In this document: positions 37,601 through 49,565 of the stretch, piece after piece | How the letters are laid out: each line of letters begins with the position of its first letter | Position numbering within the stretch: the first letter of the stretch is position 1 | Assembly (NCBI GenBank): GCA_013400975.1 | Contig: WBMZ01004629.1 | Span: forward strand, 79,288 to 143,287 | Origin: Atrichornis clamosus | Taxonomy: Eukaryota > Chordata > Aves > Passeriformes > Menuridae | DNA: 64,000 bases | Direction: 5' to 3' | Position numbers and translations under genes: made by a program | The notes under the pieces: model-generated | Databases searched by the model: none | Told to the model about the DNA's origin: nothing | What the model saw: only the letters and a program-made list of their open reading frames with translations

Positions 37601-40053
37601 TTCAAATATTAACAGTTACACGATCTATATATTCTTCCTTACAGCTCATTGAGGAACTGCCTGAACTTTTGGCTGCTGAACTTTACAGTGCAGGGAGTAG
37701 GAAGGAACAAAAAGTGATGGTATCCAGCTACTGCCTCTTCTAAAAAACCCCATGTTCCAAAACATTGTCTGGTAAACAATACTGTTGTTTGATTATTAAC
37801 TATTAGACCATTCAATAAAATGTTTGATATATAATTCAATGAAAGCTGTAGAAAGTCAAATGTCTCTTTCCATATTCATTATTTATGCCCATTATAAGTG
37901 TTACTAAAGCATGATAAAGCAATTCAGTGAGTTATAGGTTTAGTGTTGACATTTCTTTGGTGGAACTGTATCCATAAATACGAACCGAACTAACCATAAG
38001 TCAGAGTTCTCTGACGTAAATGAACAGGGCTGATCTACATACAAATAAACTCATGAACGCCAGCTGGATTAGTCACATGAGCCAAATTCACACAGGACCA
38101 GGCTGTATTTTGTAAGGAACCATTAATCAGATGATATATGTTCTTGATCTACTGTGTAGTATGGACATGGACTGAGGACTCCTGAGGAAAATGTTTTACT
38201 GTTTCAACACAGGTCTTCATGCAAATATCATAGCTGACCATGACACCTTGGTTACAACTGGGACCAAAATCTTAAAATATCAGATTTTCCCAGAGTTGAA
38301 GAGGAAATTAAAATGCAGCTCTCCTTATAAAGGTGAGGTTCATCTCTAAAAATAAATACCAAGTATAACTTTAAAATGACAGCGGATCATGAAATCACTG
38401 AGCAAACAAACAAGGTAACATGTCTAGGGTTTAAAATCCACCATTTATTCACAGGTTTTGAAAACCAGTGCAAAGCCAGGGTTATACCTGCAGTATGTTA
38501 CAACACCATTAATCATCTTCCACCTATATTCAGATGTCAAAAGAGTAGACACATTCTTCAGACACAGGAATGGCTGGAGATTACTCCATCTCTGATATTT
38601 GTTTTTTTTCTCTGTCCCAGCTGCTTGCTAAACTACTCAAACTTCCATACATATGCAAAGGAGTGATCAGGACATTCCCAGTGGTATAGCTGCCCTTAAT
38701 AAAATCTCCCATGACAAGAAAATATTTGTGTGGAGGCATGAGGGGCAGTCCTTCTTGCAGGTGGATGAGGAGGGACGATTGGTGCGGCAAGTGAGGAACG
38801 GTGCCAGGTCCCTTCAAAACGTGTGGGCACTGCATGCCTCAGGCGCAGCTTTCACTGGCAGGGCAAGGAATAACCTTGCCACTGCCTCTTGCAACTCAAT
38901 CATCGCACTTGCTGAGGTCAATGTCCCTTGCACCACTCTTGCATTTTGCAAAGGTTTTTAGTTTTTACTGTGTTTTTAGTATTTACTGTGACTTAACACT
39001 GCCATTTAGCAAGAAGAAGACAATCATCTGTTTAACCCAAAATCCTCAGGCTTTACTTCAGGAAGAAAATGTTGTGGGGATTCTCCCAGAGTCTTTAATA
39101 CTGTCCATGGTATAATAACAACAACTAGTAGTACCGTGGGCATAGAAATTTTGTGCTAATTTTCACTTAATTTTGCAGGGACATTGGGAAGTGAGTTAGA
39201 CAGACAAAAATGTTGAAAAAAAGCAGGACAGTTACATAAATCCCCAGAATTTCAGTAATAAAATGAAGTTAGAGTGTTAGGCAGATACCATCAGCTCCCT
39301 TTAAAGGAAGCTTAACAGATCACATAGATTTTTTTAATCCCTTTATGTTTTATTTGAATGCTGAGTAAACATCTGAGCTCTTCAATGCATGTAGGCTGCG
39401 TGAAAGATTAATGTGCAAAATTTACATACATCTGGAAAAAATTATTGCACACTTAGCACTGGGTATAAATATTGTCATAGTTCCAACCAGAAAGACACAG
39501 GAGGCATGAGAGTTCATTAGCTTTTCTGCTTTAGAGAGACAGATTCAAAGCGTATCCTCCAACAGGAATGCAAAGAGGTTTGTTATTTTAGTTTATTTAT
39601 TCTGTGCTTGAGTAGTCTCATAACCATGGGACCTGAGAGCATCTTATTTTGGTATTTTGGGAAATACATCCCACCTTCTTTCTTGCAGTTTTCCAGTTGA
39701 GCCTTGCAGCCCCTCCATCCATCACACCAGTGTGTTGGGCACCCTGCTGTCTGCAAGGGCAGAGCGTGCAGGGCTCACTGACCGGCTGCCCTCGGCTCAA
39801 AGCCGCTGCAGGTGTCTCTTAGAACTGGGGCAATATTCAGTGGCTAAAACAGTGACCTGAGTGGTGTAATTCAGACTTTCTGAGCAAAGCCTGTGTCCAC
39901 TGCCCTGCTGCGCTCTGCCCCTGGGGAGCAGGTGGGGTGGTGGTGGGAGAGAGGTGCCACACCTGGGGAAGTGCCGCGGGGACTGGCACTGATCTTGAGG
40001 TTTGCATAGCAGCGCTCAGAGAGGAAATCTGCACAAGAGGCTTAACTGGGTTA

Positions 40054-40281
40054 TCATAGAATCATAGAATGGTTTGGATTGGAAGGGATCTTGAAGATCA
40101 CCTAGTTCCAACCCCCCTGCCATAGGAAGGGACACCTTTCACTAGATCAGGTTCCTCAAAGCCTGTTGAATCTTTCATGGGATGGGGCATCTACAGCTTC
40201 TCTGTGAAACTTTTCCAGTGCTTCACTACCCTGACAATAATGATTTTCTTCCTAATTTAATCTATACCTACTCTCTTTCCA
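40054..40281 (-). mobile_element. CR1 LINE 3' fragment, minus strand
   Basis: The element begins with 'tcatagaatcatagaatggt' and continues through 'ttggattggaagggatc', 'cacctagttccaacccccctgcc' and 'agggacacctttcactagatcagg'. It ends near 40281 in the 'ttcttcctaatttaatcta' segment typical of the CR1 3' UTR read in reverse. The tail repeats are ATAGAATC-type rather than the ACAGAATC-type of the copy at 25.4 kb. The 5' end is truncated. Confidence 0.95.
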
Positions 40282-41783
40282 CATGCAAACATCAGGGGTG
40301 AAAAAGTGGCTGCATTTTGGCCAGGAGAGGTTGACTTGGGACCACTCAATGGTACGCTCTTTTGGCAACGCAGTAGTGATGAAGTAAGTGGACATGGGAC
40401 CATCTGTAACTTGTCCAGTATTTTAGGACCGTGAAAGATAATGCTGGCAGCATATTTTTAAAATTAGTAAGAAAAACATTATTGACATAGTTGGAGTAAC
40501 ATATGGTCTCCTTGTTATCCAGTCATTCAATCCTAAGTGCGCCCTTACGCCCAAACAGCACAGTAAATGAACACTTTGTAGTGATTATGTAGTAGGTGGC
40601 TTAGAACAAGTTGGTTCAGAGGGTGTGTTCTCTATTTCAGCTACATTTGACATGACAAATCTTCCTCTTGTTTTCAAATGCAGCACTAGCAAGGACATGC
40701 CTTGGGCTCATTTTTTTCCCTCATGAAGCAAAAGGAAAATATGGAAATTTCTTGATCCTGCTGCAATCCATCAAAAACAACAGTTATGCCCCTGGTCTTT
40801 CAGGAGGAGACATGAATGTTTTCCCCTCAAGGCATCTGAATTGATGGATCAAATTTAAAACTAGAAGAATATTATCTTATGAAATAAAATAAAACAAGAG
40901 GAAAGACACATGAAGGGGTTAAATGGCAGGGTCAGAAGTAAAATGAGAGCCAATGTATTAATTTCATGACAACAAAATGATGGGTTTCACAGAAAGGATT
41001 AATTACACTGCACTTCACAGCTTTGGACAATTAAGTCTTGGCTTTAACCTCAGTTAGAAAACTAAACTATTAATTCATAATTTTGCCTCCCTCTACCTCC
41101 AGAATTGTTTACTTTAGCCTGGATTTTGATTTATCCTGCAATAGAAATGGAATCTGGTGTTGAATCTTGGATCTTGACCCAAATGTGGTACAGATCTGAA
41201 CTGCATTGAAAAAGATGAGATTGTGGTACTCTAGTCTCATAATCTGTGGTCAGGTTTTTGATTACATGTAGAAAAAGGAGACAGACCTTTTGATATGCTG
41301 GTTTCTAATACAAGAGGTGAGAGTGGTCATTTGATTGTATATGGACAATCTCAAATACCTATACTGCAAAATCCCCACTCTGGCCTCACAGCACATTGTA
41401 GTTCTTCACATTAAAGTTCATCTGGCCATACATACAGAAAACTGCATGTACCAATAGATCTAGTTTCTCATTTGGGAATTCTCACTATGCATATCTTCTG
41501 TGCTGTCATTTCCCCATTTTGTTCTCCAGTTGTTTAAAACTGGAAAAAGGAAATGTCCTGGTCAAAAGAGAACTTTGTCTGCATCTTTGAGTAATTTGAC
41601 CCTGATGTGAGCCTAAACAGTATGTCCCACTCCTTCCCATCCTGTTATGTGTGCTAAACCTACTCTGCTGCACTGCATGAACTTCCCTGTGTCTTGCTCC
41701 AGACTGTGGAGCAGATGCATGTAAGATCAGTTTCCTTTCAGAGGAAGCTCCACTGGGGGTTCTGCTCCAGGTGCACACTCATG
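40282..41783. other. Non-coding sequence between CR1 copies
   Basis: About 1.5 kb of AT-rich DNA with no recognised gene or repeat. Confidence 0.55.
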
Positions 41784-42077
41784 TCACAGAATCACAAAAC
41801 CAGTTAAGTTGTAAATGACCTCTGAGATCATCAAGCACAACCTATGACTGAACACCACTATGTCAACTAGACCATGGCACTGACTGCCACAACAAGTCTC
41901 CTTTAAACACCTCCAGGGACAGTGACTCCCTCACTTCCCTGGGCAGCCAGTTCCAATGTCTAATCACCCTTTTTGTGAAGCAATTATTCTAAATCCTAAA
42001 CCCCTCTGGCACAGCTTTTGTCCTATTCCTAGTTGCCTGGGAGAACAGGCCAACCCCTACCTGGTGGGGCCCAACCA
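41784..42077 (-). mobile_element. CR1 LINE 3' fragment, minus strand, diverged
   Basis: It starts with 'tcacagaatcac' and proceeds through 'gacctctgagatcatcaagc', 'cactgactgccacaacaag', 'ctccctcacttccctgggcagcc' and 'ttgcctgggagaacaggccaa'. This is the CR1 3' UTR in reverse with many substitutions, indicating an older copy. It is followed after about 70 bases by a plus-strand CR1, so the two 5' ends face each other. Confidence 0.9.
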
Positions 42078-42145
42078 GACATATACTGGGAATATTTGGC
42101 TCAGGAAACAGGCCTGCAGTAAAACTTTTGAACTGCCTATGCCAT

Positions 42146-42827
42146 AGTTGAATATGAGTCAGCAGTGCCCTGGCAGCCAGGAGGGCCAACCCTGTCCTGG
42201 GGGGCATCAGGCCCAGCATCGCCAGCCGGGCAAGGGAGGGGATTGTCCCACTCTGCTCTGCACTGGGGCAGCCTCACCTCGAGTCCTCTGTGCAGTTTTG
42301 AGCACCATAATATAAGAAAGATATAAAGCTCTTAAAGAGTGTCCAAAGGAGGGTCATGAGGATGATGAAGAGTCTGGAAGGGAAGCCTTATGAAGAGCCT
42401 CTGAGGTCATTTAAATTTTAGAAGCCTTATGAAGAGCATGTCCAGGTTCAGCCTGGAGAAGAGGAGACTGAGGAGAGACATCATTGTGGTCTTCAACACC
42501 CTCATAAGGGGAAGTGGAGGGCCAGGCACTGATGTTTTCACTCTCATGACCAGTGACAGGACCCGAGAAAATGGCATCAAGCTGTGTCAGGTGAGGTTTG
42601 GGTTGGATATCAGGAAAATATTTTTCAGCCAGAGGGTGCTTTCCTGGGTGTTTCCCAGGGAAGTGGTCACAACACCAAGCCTGAAAGAGTTCAAGAAGCA
42701 TTTGGACAAGGCTCTCAAGCACATGGTTTTATTCTAGGAGGGTCTTGCATAGGGCTAGAAGTTGGATTTGATGACCCTGATGGGTCCCTTCCAATTCAGC
42801 ATATTCTTTGATTCTATGATTCTGTGA
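42146..42827 (+). mobile_element. CR1 LINE, 5'-truncated 3' fragment, plus strand
   Basis: It begins near 'ttgaatatgagtcagcagtg' and passes through 'caggagggccaac', 'ttgtcccactctgctctgcac' and 'ttcagcctggagaagaggag'. It continues with 'gacaggacccgagaaaatgg' and 'ttgggttggatatcaggaaa', then 'gttggatttgatgaccctgatggg', ending in the CR1 tail 'gattctatgattctgtgat'. Internal anomalies include a duplicated 17-mer (gaagccttatgaagagc at 42382-42398 and 42421-42437). It is not coding-competent. Confidence 0.95.
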
Positions 42828-45800
42828 TAGCTCCAACTGCTTCCCTCTTTTGATACATTTCTCCTGGGCAAAATTGTTTGCTAATGTAGATTTAAAACAG
42901 TGGCCTTAGAAATGAAAAGTCTTGTGATCTTAGTGACTGCCCAGGCAAGAAATCTGCTAAAAAATCATATCGTGAACTGGGTGGTCTGATTACTCTAATA
43001 TAGTGCATAGCAAATATTTTCCTTCCCATGTCTGTGCTTCTCTGGCCAAACTCTTGAGTACAGGGAGGCCAAAAAAGGAGAAACTAACAAGGGAGAAGAC
43101 AATAATTTTTGGCAAAAATGAGAACAGCGAGGGATCTGCAACTGTCTGCAGGGCAAAGAGATCAAATACTCTGCAGGAGGCAGTCGTGCAGAAGCAGAAC
43201 ATTACAGAAATAAAACTCTAGGGCTTTTGCCTGGGTATTTCTTGAAATTAGGCTCTGTTGCTTGAATTTCATTCTGAAGAGGAATGTAGGTGGCAATAAA
43301 GGTATTCTCACATCAAACAGGTTAGCAGAGGTTATGGTCTTCTGCTACAATTGGCTCAAGACATGGCTGCAGGTATTTTCAGTGTGGACAAAAGCGTGAC
43401 ATGAACCTGTACATTTCAAGTACATGCATAGATAACATTTAAGACATCTTTTCCTTTTGAGAACTGAATAGACTTTCCAATCTCTTTCTGTGGGGCTATA
43501 CTTCACCACATCCCCAAAGTTACTCTGAGTGCTGTAATTATGCACATGCAATGCAGAACAGCAAATCACATTAAACTTGGTTCCAAGCTGTATCTGTCAT
43601 TAGGATGCAGGTTTCCCAATTCCTGGGATAAATATACCTTTTGACAATTTTTTTTTTTCAATGCTTTGTGGATAAGACCATAAACGATAATTACAAGAGT
43701 AATCTGAAGGGGTTTTTTTATGGTTGAAGAATTTACTACGACTACAGTTTGCCTGTATAGAGAACATCCCTGGTGGTGTTTTAGCAGAGGCTGTTCATGT
43801 TAGCTATGTGGTTGTTTCTCCAGAAGGGAAATATTTTCCATAAAGTGTTCCTTCATAAAATAAATGTTCATTAAGTGTATATGTGTATGCACATGGATGT
43901 GTTTATTCATCTCCTTGAATTATTTCAACTATTGCATATGGTGAAAAAATAGCTTTTGAATCTTTCTTTGCTGAAATCTTAATTTTTCCCCTTTAATTTT
44001 TAAGTTGAGAAGAGCTGGTAACTGTGCCCTCGCTGATAAAAATTGCTCTTGGTAAAAACATGTATGAGATGAATTATTAGTTAATCTGCTGAAAGAGCAA
44101 GGAGAACAAAGAGGATGAGATGGAACTACAGAAAAAAAGTGACACAAGGGCCAGGATTTCACCACTAGAGAGTGTAATTCTACTACATAATTTGACCTTT
44201 TCTGCTCCTAGAGAGAAACTGATTCAAAGTGGTTAAGTTAGAAATATGCAACATGTTGACCAGGATTGCCTGAAGTACTTTCTCTAGGTCTTTTATCAAA
44301 ATGAAAATCAAATCCTTGAAAGATAAATGCTTTACTTCCTCTGTGCGCTACTTAGCATGAGTTTCAGGTGGCTCATTTTGCTCATTTTGCAAAGTAAGAT
44401 GTATGTAAATCCTTGAGACAGATGGTTATGCATTCAAATTTAAATTTCAAGCATTTTAATAAAAGAAGCCAGCTGAAATGCATTTATTTGTACTTTTAAA
44501 TTTTGTTTTCAACTCTGTGTGTTCTATCACTATGCATTCCCCTTGGGCTGATGTTGCAATTTTTACCTCAAATATGATTCTTTAAAAATTCTGCCTTTGC
44601 TTCTGCTGGTGTGACTCCAAAACTGCACTGCGAAAGTCACTGTTGTCTCATGGCAAGTAAACCAGTCATCTAATGGTTAGAGAAATAGGGGGCATGAACC
44701 TCTCACTTGCATAGGATGTCCCTTCTGTTTGTGGATGCATAACTTTGTCATGAGGCTCACATGGGGATTCTTCACTTTATTGTTGCAGTCTCCCTGTGAT
44801 GGCATCCACATGTAGCTTTAGGTTTCTTCCAGTGGTCACATACTCAGGTCTCAGGTCTTTTCTCACGTGTTAATGCCTGGGATTTCTCTGCCTTGCTGCA
44901 GCCTCACTCCTTCTCACTGAACAGAGAGGAGAAGCCACAGTGGGCAGCCAGAAGCAAGAATTGGCACCTGCGGCACCTGCTGGAGGGCATGAGCTCTGAG
45001 GGGACTCTGGAAGCCTGTGGCATGGGTCTAGTCACAAACTGATGCCGGCAGAGAAAATAAGAGTTTTCAGATCATCTCCTGTGATCACTGTTGATGTGAG
45101 GAGTCAGTGAAGTGCAGAATGATGTCTGTTCGGTCTCTGGATGAGGAAGACATGCAGCTTGGCACCATGCCTGTGCACAGCCTTTTTAGCCCTTCTTCAA
45201 GGGCTGAGATAGAATCACCAGAAAGATCACAGAACCTGAGCACTGTTAAGTGATCATTAATGGCTCCTCTGAGTGTGCACAAGTGTGTGTACAAAAAAAA
45301 TACAGCACTTGTACCTGGAATTTGGCAGGTTTAAGAACAGGCTGACTGAACTGTGTATGCATAGTATCTGTTCCTTACCACTCATCTCCCATAAAGTACG
45401 TTGGGAAAGAGTTTATGTGGCAGGTTCCAGTTAGCGCTTAAATGCTGTCCTCAGGAACCTGTGAAAGGGTAATCACATATGCTGAGACCTGTGATTGTGG
45501 CTACACCTCTAATAACACCCTTGAAAAATATGACTTAGTCCTGAAGCTGTTGAAACAATTGAGTGTAACTGCATTGATTTTAGCTGAGTTTACTATAGGG
45601 GTGAATCTGACTAAGTTTTTCTCTGCTGGAATTGTAAAACTTTGTAATGAATTGAGATATATGTAACCCAGAACATCTATTAGTGTTTTAAAAGTTTTGC
45701 TCCATTCTCTTTTTGTAACAAAGCTGGTATAAACTTACATCTCACACACAGTAAATGCAGCAATTTACTCAGTTATAGCATGTTCCAAAGGACATATTGT

Positions 45801-48249
45801 TCCATGACTGACCATTAAAATACCAAGCCAATTATGCTCAATTCATGTATCACTTAGGCAACACAAAGCGTTTAAGAAAGAATGGATATTTCAAGTGAGT
45901 TTTATATAGTTTCCATGGTGATCACACCAAAAGAAAAAACAATAGGCTTAAATATGTTTTCATCTAGAATATCTTGAAAAGAACTTGTTTGGTTCAGACA
46001 TGCTGTGTTTACGTTATAATTTGTTCCAAATCACCGATTATTATAAAATGTAGATAAATTGGTGTGGCAGTATTGTTCAAACACTTCAACAGAGCACCAA
46101 AATAGTTCAAAGCTTGTTGCTCAATATTTTTATCCCAGCTGACGTGCACATTAAAATGGGAAAAGGTCCCAAAAAGGCAGTAACATTATGATTTAAATTC
46201 CGTGCCACAGTTTTGCATTAGGCCATCTTCCAGAGTACATTTTGCTCTTGCTGTTTTATTATAGAATTCAGGAGCTTATCAAGAGACAGCTAAACTTTGT
46301 TGGCAGCTTCTCAGGAACACAGAGCAGTTCAGAGTTGCAAGTATTCACATAGCAGTGAGTGGTAGGGGGAATAATTGCTATACAGACTGTGCTGTTAGAT
46401 CTTACTTTGGCCTTCCTTTAAAAAAATACAGAAACCGCGTCATCTTTGAGCCCACCTGCAACAAACAGCATTAAGGAATGGTGGGATGATGCAATGAGTA
46501 TGAAATAAGGCACAAGGATTTGGGGGGGATTTTTACGATAGAGATTTTCAGCGCGAACATCACAACCTTCTGACTCCATGCAACTATTTCTGTTATTACT
46601 AACTAACTGCAGCATGGAAGCCCCTTGAAGGGCTCTACTGCCTCTCAGAGCAAGGTAAGTGAGCCAGGACTTGTTATGCCTGCTTGGTTCAGCCAGCAGA
46701 GATACAAGGTCAAAGCTGTACTTTCATTTGAGTGTAGTGATATTTTGCTTTAGTGTTTGTTTTCTGTATTAGGACCAGCATACTGGTGAAAGTGGTACTT
46801 TGCAGTAAAATTGTCCTTCTCTCATTTTCAGGTGACCAAAACTTACAAAGTGTCTCTGAGAGGATCTACTATCTCCACTAAGCTGGGAAACAGTGAGTGT
46901 TAATGATTTAGAAAAGAAAGGCAATTCTTTAATGCCTCAAATTGTACCCTATTTCTCAATTGTTCTCTGGTAGTCCTTGTACCTTCCATGACAGGGGGAA
47001 ACATGGCCTAAGGAAGTGCATCTTCCTGAGCTCCATCTTCACTAAAGGGATGGAAACAAGGTGCCCCAGAAGGCAGCCAGGAGCCTCTAAGGCCTGTCTT
47101 CTGTACCGGATGGCCCTTCTGGAGTGCCCATCTGACTCCTCCACCTATGAGAGGTGCTTTACTGTGCTAAAGATAGCATTTGTGACTGTCACCCCTCTGT
47201 CCACACATGCTTCAAACCATATCCAGAGCTAAATCTCTGGGCTTAGATGGAGAGGGGAAAAAAGTACCTCTGACAAACAACTTGGGGTGAGTATTGAACA
47301 ACCTAGTCTTGACCTCTCAACTGAGGAACGGGGTGGGTTTAGCCATTTTGAAGCTTTGGCTCTCACTAACAAGTGTAAGGTGGCAGCATGCATATAAAAC
47401 CCTTGTATACTTTTAAAGAGTCAGCCCAGACTAAGTTATGCTGTTCTGTGAATTATAAATGCTGCAGCCTCAGTTAGCTTCCAAGACACGGATCAAGCTG
47501 AATGACATCTGGACTCTGAGGTAACCTTAGCTGAAAATGCTCCTTCTGTGCTCAACTCACTCTTCTTGAAAGCTGGTCCTCCATAAATGTTTAATAATTC
47601 ACAGTAACTGTAGATACTGGTCAGGTGGGATATGGATGCTTTTGTTCATATGCAACTACTTTGAAAATTTGAGATAATGCTAGGAAGACAACAGTGCTTG
47701 AACTGAGAAACATTCGTGGTTATTTCTCTTTAACTCCCACTCTCATATTTGGCTTTTGGCTGTCTTTCCTCAAGACTGCATGGAAATCTGCACTTTCCAA
47801 AAGAGCTGAGTACAACTGTGTACAATCATGTGCAAATGCAAAAGGATGGTTCAGGAAAATGTGAGCCTGTGTTCTGAGACAGCACAAGAGGAAGCAGAAG
47901 TAACCTTGCTACTGCAGTCCCAGCTTGCTGAAAGGAAGCTTGTGTTTAGGGGAGCTCTGAGATAGGAATTAAATTCTTCTGTTCCAAAGTAGTCTCTTCT
48001 TTAAAGCACATTTACTCAGGGTCTTCTAGAGAGAGACACGGCTTTACTTTTACATGAGATGTTGGATTTTGGCTGATGAACGTCAGCTGATCATGACAGT
48101 GTTTTGCATGCAGAGACTTACTTCAGCTCATACAGAAGGCTTGCAACTTGCTGCAGAGAATGAGCTACTGCTACTGGGTGAAATTCTCCATTCCAACCCT
48201 GTAGAGGTCAAACAGTCAAATCAGATTATTTTTGCTAAAATTTCTGTTC

Positions 48250-48270
48250 TTTTTTTTTTTTTTTTTTTTT
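48250..48270 (+). repeat. Poly-T homopolymer run (T21)
   Basis: The longest homopolymer in the window. The sequence to the right shows no retrocopy hallmark (no AATAAA complement close by), so an inserted processed transcript is not supported. Confidence 0.85.
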
Positions 48271-48982
48271 AACTTGTAAAGAGAAAGCAATGATCACAGT
48301 GATTTCAAGCCCTTTCTAGTTTTGTGTAACTCCCTGACCTTTGCCACAGGTTCTGTGTAAAATACTGACATCTTGGCTCAGGTTTTCCAGGTGGTATGTC
48401 CTGCCCTTAGACAAAGTCCACCACTCTTTTTGCAGCTAGGTCAAAGTAAGAATTTTAGCAAAATTACTCAAGGGAGCCATTGAGGGAAAAAACCCAGACC
48501 AGATTGCGTCTCTCTTAGAAGCACCTCATGTTTCCCTTTATCAGCCTGGGCATAAGGGCAAATAGCCTCAGTTTGGGATAGATTTGACTCAGAACAACTT
48601 TTGTGTCCAGCTCTAGCAGCTACAACCATGAGCAAAGCATAAAGATCATCAAGAAAACTGTCTACTAAGTGTCAGAGGGTTGCAGTGACCCAAAGAAGAG
48701 CCTGAACTACTAGTAACTGGCTTAGCTGAGAAGTGTCTGAGGAGTTACAAACAGCCTTTGTTTCTTTTATAGCAGGAGAATAAAGGAAACCTGTTATACT
48801 TCAAGGGCTGCTGTGTGTGTATGGTCTTTTCCTCACAGAAACTTACCTGAAAAGTCAATCCCACGTCCATAAGTGTCCTGCAGGTACTTTAACTTCTTTT
48901 TCTTGGCTGTAGTTTTAATACACCTTCTACCTAAGTATCAAAGTGTGCCATACACAAGTAATTCCTCAGACAGCAAAGTGGC

Positions 48983-49039
48983 CACAGCCTACAACAGACC
49001 ACACAGCCTACAACAGACCACACAGCCTACAACATACAC
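48983..49039 (+). repeat. 19-bp minisatellite, three copies
   Basis: The unit cacagcctacaacagacca is present at 48983-49001 and 49002-49020 without differences. A third copy at 49021-49039 carries two or so changes. There are no spacers between units, so this is a tandem repeat and not a CRISPR-type array. Confidence 0.9.
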
Positions 49040-49414
49040 ACTGTTTTGCACTCCTGTCTCTAATATAGACAACCTTTGCCTGACATAATACGTTTTTGCT
49101 GTAGAGGAAACTCACACATCTTTAATAACTGGTGGTGATTTGCAATTGATTGTAAAGTGCAAAGCAACTGTCCTAATTAAAACACAGGAAAAAAAGGCTT
49201 TGAGATCTTCACATAGCACTGTACACACACTGAAATTCCTCGAATTATGTATTCCTTTGAAATTGCTTGCTGTCTAATTACAATCAACAGAACTTCTTAT
49301 AATGATACATCATTGTTTTCTTGTCATCTCTGCAACTACATGGTAATAGGGCTTTCTGCTTTGCTTCTGACAGCTTCACACACAGGTGTCCCAATCTTTA
49401 ATTTTTCTGTCCTT

Positions 49415-49565
49415 TCACAGAATCACAGAAGGGGTAAGGTTGAAAGGAATGACAGTGGATCATCTTGTCCAACCTCCCTGCTCAAAGAGGGTCATCCTAG
49501 AACATATTGCACAGGATTGTGTCCAAATGGTTCTTGAATATTTTTATTACTGGAGAGCATCACAG
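49415..49565 (-). mobile_element. Short CR1 LINE 3' end, minus strand
   Basis: It opens with 'tcacagaatcacagaa' and contains 'atcttgtccaacctccctgctcaaag', 'cattgcacaggattgtgtcc' and 'tctggagagcatcacag'-like phrases. The wording differs from the other copies, matching a CR1 subfamily whose 3' UTR carries the 'aggattgtgtccaaat' block. About 150 bases remain. Confidence 0.9.

Larger units (their letters stand above)
25536..40053. other. Long non-coding stretch, no gene recognised
   Basis: About 14.5 kb of AT-rich DNA without an identifiable exon or RNA gene. It contains the tandem repeats and palindrome listed separately near 28.1, 29.65, 31.4 and 31.6 kb. There are also GC-richer unassigned blocks at about 31.64-32.11, 34.23-34.59 and 39.69-40.03 kb, plus a GC-richer open frame at 38.65-38.96 kb. 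No CR1 was recognised inside it. Confidence 0.6.
42828..49414. other. Long non-coding stretch, no gene recognised
   Basis: AT-rich DNA without an identifiable exon or RNA gene. It holds a 10-bp duplication (gctcattttgctcattttgc) near 44371-44390, a GC-richer patch at about 44860-45060, the T21 run at 48250-48270 and the minisatellite at 48983-49039. Confidence 0.6.

Noticed and set aside
42411..42737. Open frames on both strands of about 100 codons
   Set aside because: Both lie inside the CR1 copy at 42146-42827, in a part that is 3' UTR or end of ORF2 in the family.
44685..44705. Second CTCF-like core ('aatagggggcatg')
   Set aside because: It matches only the AGGGGGC part, and the 5' half of the core is wrong.
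47041..47235. Protein-like open frame near 47.0-47.2 kb
   Set aside because: No recognisable family, no splice signals that fit, and length is within what is expected by chance.
48983..49039. Regular repeats that could suggest a CRISPR-like array
   Set aside because: Units are head to tail without spacers, there are only three, and the window is avian nuclear DNA.
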